This document shows positions 58,710-64,000 of a DNA stretch of 64,000 bases, in pieces. How positions within the stretch are numbered: position 1 is the first letter of the stretch; every line of letters starts with the position of its first letter. Source of the stretch: Glandiceps talaboti (lineage: Eukaryota; Hemichordata; Enteropneusta; Spengelidae); NCBI RefSeq assembly GCF_964340395.1, contig NC_135563.1, forward strand, positions 8,222,155 through 8,286,154, written 5' to 3'. Made by a program: the position numbers and the translations under genes. Under the pieces are notes generated by a model, which ran no database searches, had not been told where the DNA came from, and was given only the letters and a program-made list of their open reading frames with translations.

Positions 58710-61700
58710 GATCGACGCGTGGGTAATTAAGTGATGCGCGCGCTGACCAGAAACAAATTCTTTTCTCTTTTTTTTGATCTAAACTAATCTAAATTAATCC
58801 AAGAACAACAAGAGAATCATAGACATAGTGAAACTTAAGCTTCGTTGTTTCTCTAGGTCTTAGATACCACGTCACATAATGAGATCAGATCGACAATTGT
58901 ACCTTAAAAAATATTAATATTTGATAAACAGAAAGAATAATAACGACTGTAAATCGTCCGATCATTTTCACACCATATGATGTTTCTTCAAAGTGTATTA
59001 CTATTAATATTAATGATGATTTTGAGTATCGATGTTTTCTGTCTGTAAAATGAAACAATCAATTTTGAAATGAAAACTTAGTAAACACGGTTGCTTTATG
59101 TGCAAACAAACCAGCTGAAACATTTATAACTATTCTTTGTGTAGCATGTCCGCATTATAATGTAATATCGGACGATTAGGCAATGGTCGGTATCCCTTTT
59201 ATTATCCATTCATTATTTTTTTTCTCGCCCCGAGACACTTTTGTGTCTTCTGCCTTTCTTGCAACAGACAGATAATGGCGGGATTGTGCTGTTTTTATCT
59301 TCACCTACAGCGGGCCATACATAGGCGATTACCTCACAAATTTTTTTCATTATTTAACACTTTTATAAATTTATGATTGGAAATTAGTCTTGTTTTCCCT
59401 TAGGCGAAGTGAAATCGTGGGAGTTTGATTGCAAACACAATGAGAGCGCCATTTTCTCATCAGGCAAGATCGCTCAATGCTATTACGCGCCATTTTCCCA
59501 GCAGACGATAGACCGAAATCAAAATTGCGCGAAGTAACACGTCGGAGAATCATCAATTCGTTTAATACAGATACCACGTATAAATTGATCAATGTCTGTG
59601 TAGGAAAGTCGCGGATGCGGCGATTTTCCCCTAAATCCCTCATAGTTCTTAATATCGTTCGAAAACAGCAGTGGGACCTGAGGGAACAATACTAGATATA
59701 AGGACGTGTGTATCTCTAAGATGCTACAGCCGGCCCTAGTCCCTCACATCTTCACCGACGGATGAGTAGAATAAGCCGATTCACTGTCTAAAATTTCCAT
59801 TCGCTTTATTGTTTAAACTAATGGGACTATTGATCGATTTGACCCATTCACCTTCGTCATCTACTACCGTGGAGCTTATACTTTGAATTAATTATAGTTT
59901 TTAAGCCTTATAACTACTACTTTTGAAAAGTCTGGATTTAAGATAGCCCCAATACACACATCGAATGCAATAGATTGAGTTTCTAATTCTCCTCAGCTTA
60001 ACATAAAAATAGTCTGCAATGGACGGTGTTGAGTATTCATATCGGAAACTCTGCTTTCTCTAAAATCTATAATTGATATCGTATTTTTTTGTTAATTTTC
60101 AACTTCAAATATTAGATTCCAACTCTAAAATACGCAGCCGGGAGGACTAGTGCTTCATGATTCAATAATTAACAAGTTGACCTGACCCGGTTGCTTTATT
60201 TCAAATTATACCGGCACTAGAGCTCAAGATGTCATTTTTTTGGTATTAAAGTGGTACGGGGCCAACTTGAGACGCTATTTCATCTAGCGAATAAATACTT
60301 ACATAAACTCTGTCTAGAATCACTTAATTTAGTTTTCTTTAATTTGTGTACTGAAGTGAGTGTAGCCTCATCTTATAACATCGGAAGGTTCATTCATGTG
60401 TCGCGATTTCTCTATGATCATGATGTCAACAGACAAATTTATTGGGGTACACAAATTGTGACGTCACAGCATGTGTACAAATCATTCGGCTTGCCGACCT
60501 GTTTTGTCGCGACACACAACGAGTTACTCGTGATAAGTCACGTGATTAAATCTGTTTTTTTTTTAGTTTGTAGAACGAGAATGAAGTTCTTCAGAAGAAA
60601 CAAAGAAAAAACTAACATACAAAAAAAAATCATTCAAATCTGGCAAGTGTAACTTTAAAATTGTCATTTGTAACAGGAAAGTTACATGAGTCCGATGATT
60701 CTGTAGTTACGCTATTTAAAAGTCAATAAAAGTCAATTTTGAAAAGAAGAATGTGGTGGCAAAATGTCGCGTGTTTATCTTCATTAACATAAACCTTGAT
60801 GAATATCCAGAAAATGGATCAAATTCTATTTTTTTTCGGGAACCAAACAAATGAAAAAAAGTAAAAAAAAAAAGACACACAAAAAAACCAATCTTGTTGT
60901 ATTTATTGTTACTTTTGTCTTTATCAATTTGCTTTAAAACCCTGAAGTTACTGAAAAAAAGTTGAACTATTTTTGTATACTTTTCACTTTTTTTTTGGGG
61001 GGGGGGAGCTGTCCTCAATTATTTTACACATATTAGTCTGAAAAATACACGAATCAAAACAGGGAAAATCCTCAATATAGATCTTTGGGGGGTTATGTGG
61101 AAAGTTTTAAAAACATTTGTTTCAAATGAAGTCGGAGTTTCCGCCGGACAGTACATATTACATTATCTGTTTGGCTGCGAATGTCGCAGTGGCAATTCTA
61201 CTAGCTGGCTTTCTAATGTGCGACAAAAATGTGCAAAGTCGCGCCTTCATGACAAATATATACGTATAAGTATAAATCCCAAACTTGTGCAGTTCCTGGA
61301 AGAACCGTAACTATGACAGACAGTCAGCTGCAGTTTTAGACAGATTCGGAGTTTCCAAGATATACGTTGGACACCCGAGCGCAGTAGTGGCTCTTGTGCA
61401 GAGCAGTGCAGTGTAGTGCAGGGCCCTGGCGTCGTCCAATCACTTTAGCCGCAGAAGGGCGTTTATACATGAAATTCCACAAAAATGCCGCTTTGAATAG
61501 CTCTGATGGGTGTAATTGCAAACGACTACATCGGGTTATTTGTTGTGCACCAACTGGCAATTTCCACGCAATTCAGTCTACTTATTAAGATAATTGCATC
61601 AGTTTCAACATTAGAGGTTCTTCTTTCTGTGGCTATTAAAACGATACCCACTGACCATTACAATGATAATACCCATTGTTAGCAAATCGTGTAGTCTATT

Positions 61701-62900
61701 GCCGTTCACCGTCTTTGAATGTTTCCACACACTAGTTCGGTATCTTTAGTTCTTTATTGAGAGATTGTGCGAGTCAATTGAAGCGCACACGTCCCATAGA
61801 CGGCTGTCCACTGACACGATTCAACTCAGTCAAATATTCTTTCAGTTTCTTCACCGTACGGAAATCTCGGAACCTTTTCCTGTCTTTGTTATGGCATCTT
61901 TAATTGATTTGGAAAGACTATCAAGCCTAAAGACACTGAAAACAAATTCAATAGATCCAATTTTCCTTTTCTTGCTTCTCATTCCGGCTCCAACAAGCTA
62001 GACTGCTGGCCGCTGTTGTAATTTATTTGAACAGAGTTTTTCGGTAAAGGAGAAATGTAAAATTTAATCTGATTGGCCAGAATCATGGACGGCAGTACAC
62101 GTAGTTACTACAATGTACCTAGGCTAGCAATGGACTTACAAAACTATTATAGTTTTGGCGGGTCTAAAATCTGGTCGTTTCAAACTATCGGTTCGTCGTT
62201 AATGAGATATATCGAATTCTGACGTCATCAGTGCGTTGCGTATTGTAGACCGATTTATGTTCACACCTTGCATTGGAGTCAAAATATGGAGAACCAATAG
62301 CGGATTAATACTGAGATTAGGTTGGGATTTCAAGGTTGTGTATATAGGAGTTAACAAGGAGATGTCCGACTATAAAATCGGATCTGTTTTATAGGAAATA
62401 AAGACTGGAGCAAATTTTCCTGCGTTTGTTCCTTGCCGAAACCCATCAACGACTTTTATTACCCCCAAAAGTGTGACATTCCTCCGACTGGAATAGCAGC
62501 AGTTTGAGTTGTTTACTAAAGGGGTCCCAACCAGTGTAGACGAGGGGCAACCTCTCTGTCAAAAGCTGACATCACATCGCGGCCTTGATTGAGGCGCCCA
62601 TGCTTCATTTATCCAGCGACGCACATAGATATTCTACGCTCGGTAGTTCAATCGCTCAATCGCGTTGTTGCTATACAGATCACCAAATCCGGGGACGGTA
62701 AAATGAGTCGGAAAATAGGGCCAAATTAAAATGGGGGAAGCAGTTTTATGCACCAGTACACTAACTGAATCCCCTATAAAAGCGATGTAAAATCTCCATG
62801 AAAGTGATTTCCAAATACATACATATGTTGATTGTACGAGCACTTTGACCCGGTAGTTACTGTAGTGAAGCTAAAGTGACTTTATCGGACACAATATCAT
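56720..62900. other. Intergenic DNA, no gene recognised
   Basis: Contains a (CA)n run (58663-58708) and poly-A/poly-T tracts. Two GCGCCATTTTC motifs sit ~35 bp apart near 59450-59500. Open frames such as 60251-60652 carry no recognisable domain. Confidence 0.55.
58663..58708. repeat. (CA)n microsatellite
   Basis: About 45 bp of CA. Confidence 0.96.
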
Positions 62901-62929
62901 ACTGTTTCACGTAAAACGTTAAACGTTAA

Positions 62930-63175
62930 ACAGATACAGATACAGATACAGATACAGATACAGATACAGACATAGATACAGACAGACATGGACAAACACA
63001 CACACACATACATACATACATACATACATACATACATACATACATAAATACATACGTACATACATACGTACATACGTACATACATGCATGCATACATACA
63101 TACATACATACATACATACATACATACATACATACATACAAACATACATACATACATACATACATGCATGCGCAC

Positions 63176-63224
<49 letters not shown>

Positions 63225-63226
63225 AG
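62930..63226. repeat. Microsatellite cluster (CAGATA)n, (CATA)n, (ACACAT)n
   Basis: Hexanucleotide CAGATA repeats, ~170 bp of CATA with CGTA and CATG variants, then ACACAT hexanucleotides. Confidence 0.96.
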
Positions 63227-63239
63227 TGCACTTTGTACA

Positions 63240-64000
63240 TGCCGCAAATAAAGTTCGACCAAATATGTTAATTGGCTCGGGTTTTTACATCAAATGTCAA
63301 TATTGAGTGAAATTTTTATTCAGAAATTCTCTTTTTTTAGTGATTGACGTGTTTATAGTATTTTTGATAATTTAGACAACAACAATGCTACTAGAAAATA
63401 TGATGTATTGGGTTGGTTAAAAGCCTGGCAGAAATGAAATGCTCCCCTCACCCAAAAAGGGCTCACGAACAAGAAGCTAGTCACTCTAAGGACAGAAAGG
63501 CAAAAGTAAGTGGCTTCGATAAAGGTGAATATTCTTTTTGGTAAAAGGTTTTCACTTACGACAATTTCGAGATTCTTGATACAGGAAGAAACGTACCCCG
63601 CGTATTAAAGAACATTTTAAGAAGCTTTGTGTAAACCCCCCTTCGTGTACTAGCATAAGCAGATTCAGGATGGCAAAGTTGAAAAAAAAACTTTCAAGTA
63701 CTATTTGCATAAAACTGTATGATAGTTACATAAAATCCTACCTCTAGGCTTATCCGTCCGTTTGTAAATCCTCAATCGTGCGGATGTGTGAAAAGGCAGA
63801 TGATATTTTTTGGCAAAAATTTCACCTGGGATTTAGAATTCACTATCGTGATAGTGTTTGGTGAGATGAAATCCTGACAGACTTGATACTTTGATAATGG
63901 AAAACGTAGTATATCACCATGACGTTGACTTATGCAGTGTTACAACCTCATGTATAATGAAAACGCATTTTGAAAAATGTCATGAATAAATCATGAATAA
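63240..64000. other. Right edge, nothing recognised
   Basis: AT-rich sequence to the end of the window without a repeat array or coding signature. Confidence 0.6.

Noticed and set aside
60251-60652. 133-codon frame on the plus strand
   Set aside because: No recognisable domain, no splice or promoter context, poly-A-rich end; length is within chance for this much AT-rich DNA.
62897-63262. Open frames of Tyr-Val-Cys-Met repeats
   Set aside because: Read-through of the (CATA)n array on both strands; same for 32129-32375 and 30222-30635.

Overview
The window looks like nuclear DNA from an animal, probably a marine invertebrate. The genes have many phase-conserved introns with GT-AG junctions. 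Noncoding DNA is AT-rich and crowded with long microsatellites, poly-G/poly-C runs, minisatellites and short inverted-repeat elements. I cannot name the species or phylum. No rRNA, tRNA, CRISPR, bacterial operon or viral gene was recognised, although tRNAs were only searched by eye.

Layout. (1) 355-1908, minus strand: a single-exon gene for a 517-residue, very hydrophobic, internally repeated protein of unknown function. (2) 5797-15331, plus strand: a nine-exon gene (PGGHG-A, 798 residues) of glycoside hydrolase family GH65, closest to animal protein-glucosylgalactosylhydroxylysine glucosidase (PGGHG/ATHL1), the enzyme that removes glucose from Glc-Gal-hydroxylysine of collagen. (3) 21255-34586, plus strand: a second nine-exon gene (PGGHG-B, 766 residues), a tandem paralogue with the same intron phase at all eight junctions. 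(4) 35-64 kb: no gene that I can support. It holds a 1.3 kb minisatellite, a ~1.2 kb degenerate ~160-bp satellite carrying an E2F-like site in each unit, copies of MITE-like elements and many simple-sequence arrays.

Main observation. PGGHG-A keeps the family's acidic active-site residues (D376, E507, E653) and the KQAD and WES motifs. PGGHG-B has an intact reading frame and splice sites but has lost most of these: FWD is LPD, the PDEY glutamate is Asp, the WTE glutamate is Asn (making an N-glycosylation sequon), KQAD is NAGD and WES is YES. PGGHG-A begins with an N-terminal membrane anchor; PGGHG-B has a signal peptide and a hydrophobic C-terminal tail (GPI-like or transmembrane). The pair is therefore best read as a membrane-tethered, probably active glucosidase beside a differently tethered, probable pseudoenzyme that may bind glycosylated collagen-like ligands. 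That functional role is inference.

At least three families of short inverted-repeat elements recur, several inside introns of these two genes. Splice sites, frames and motif positions were worked out by hand from the sequence. No alignment, expression data or database search was available.
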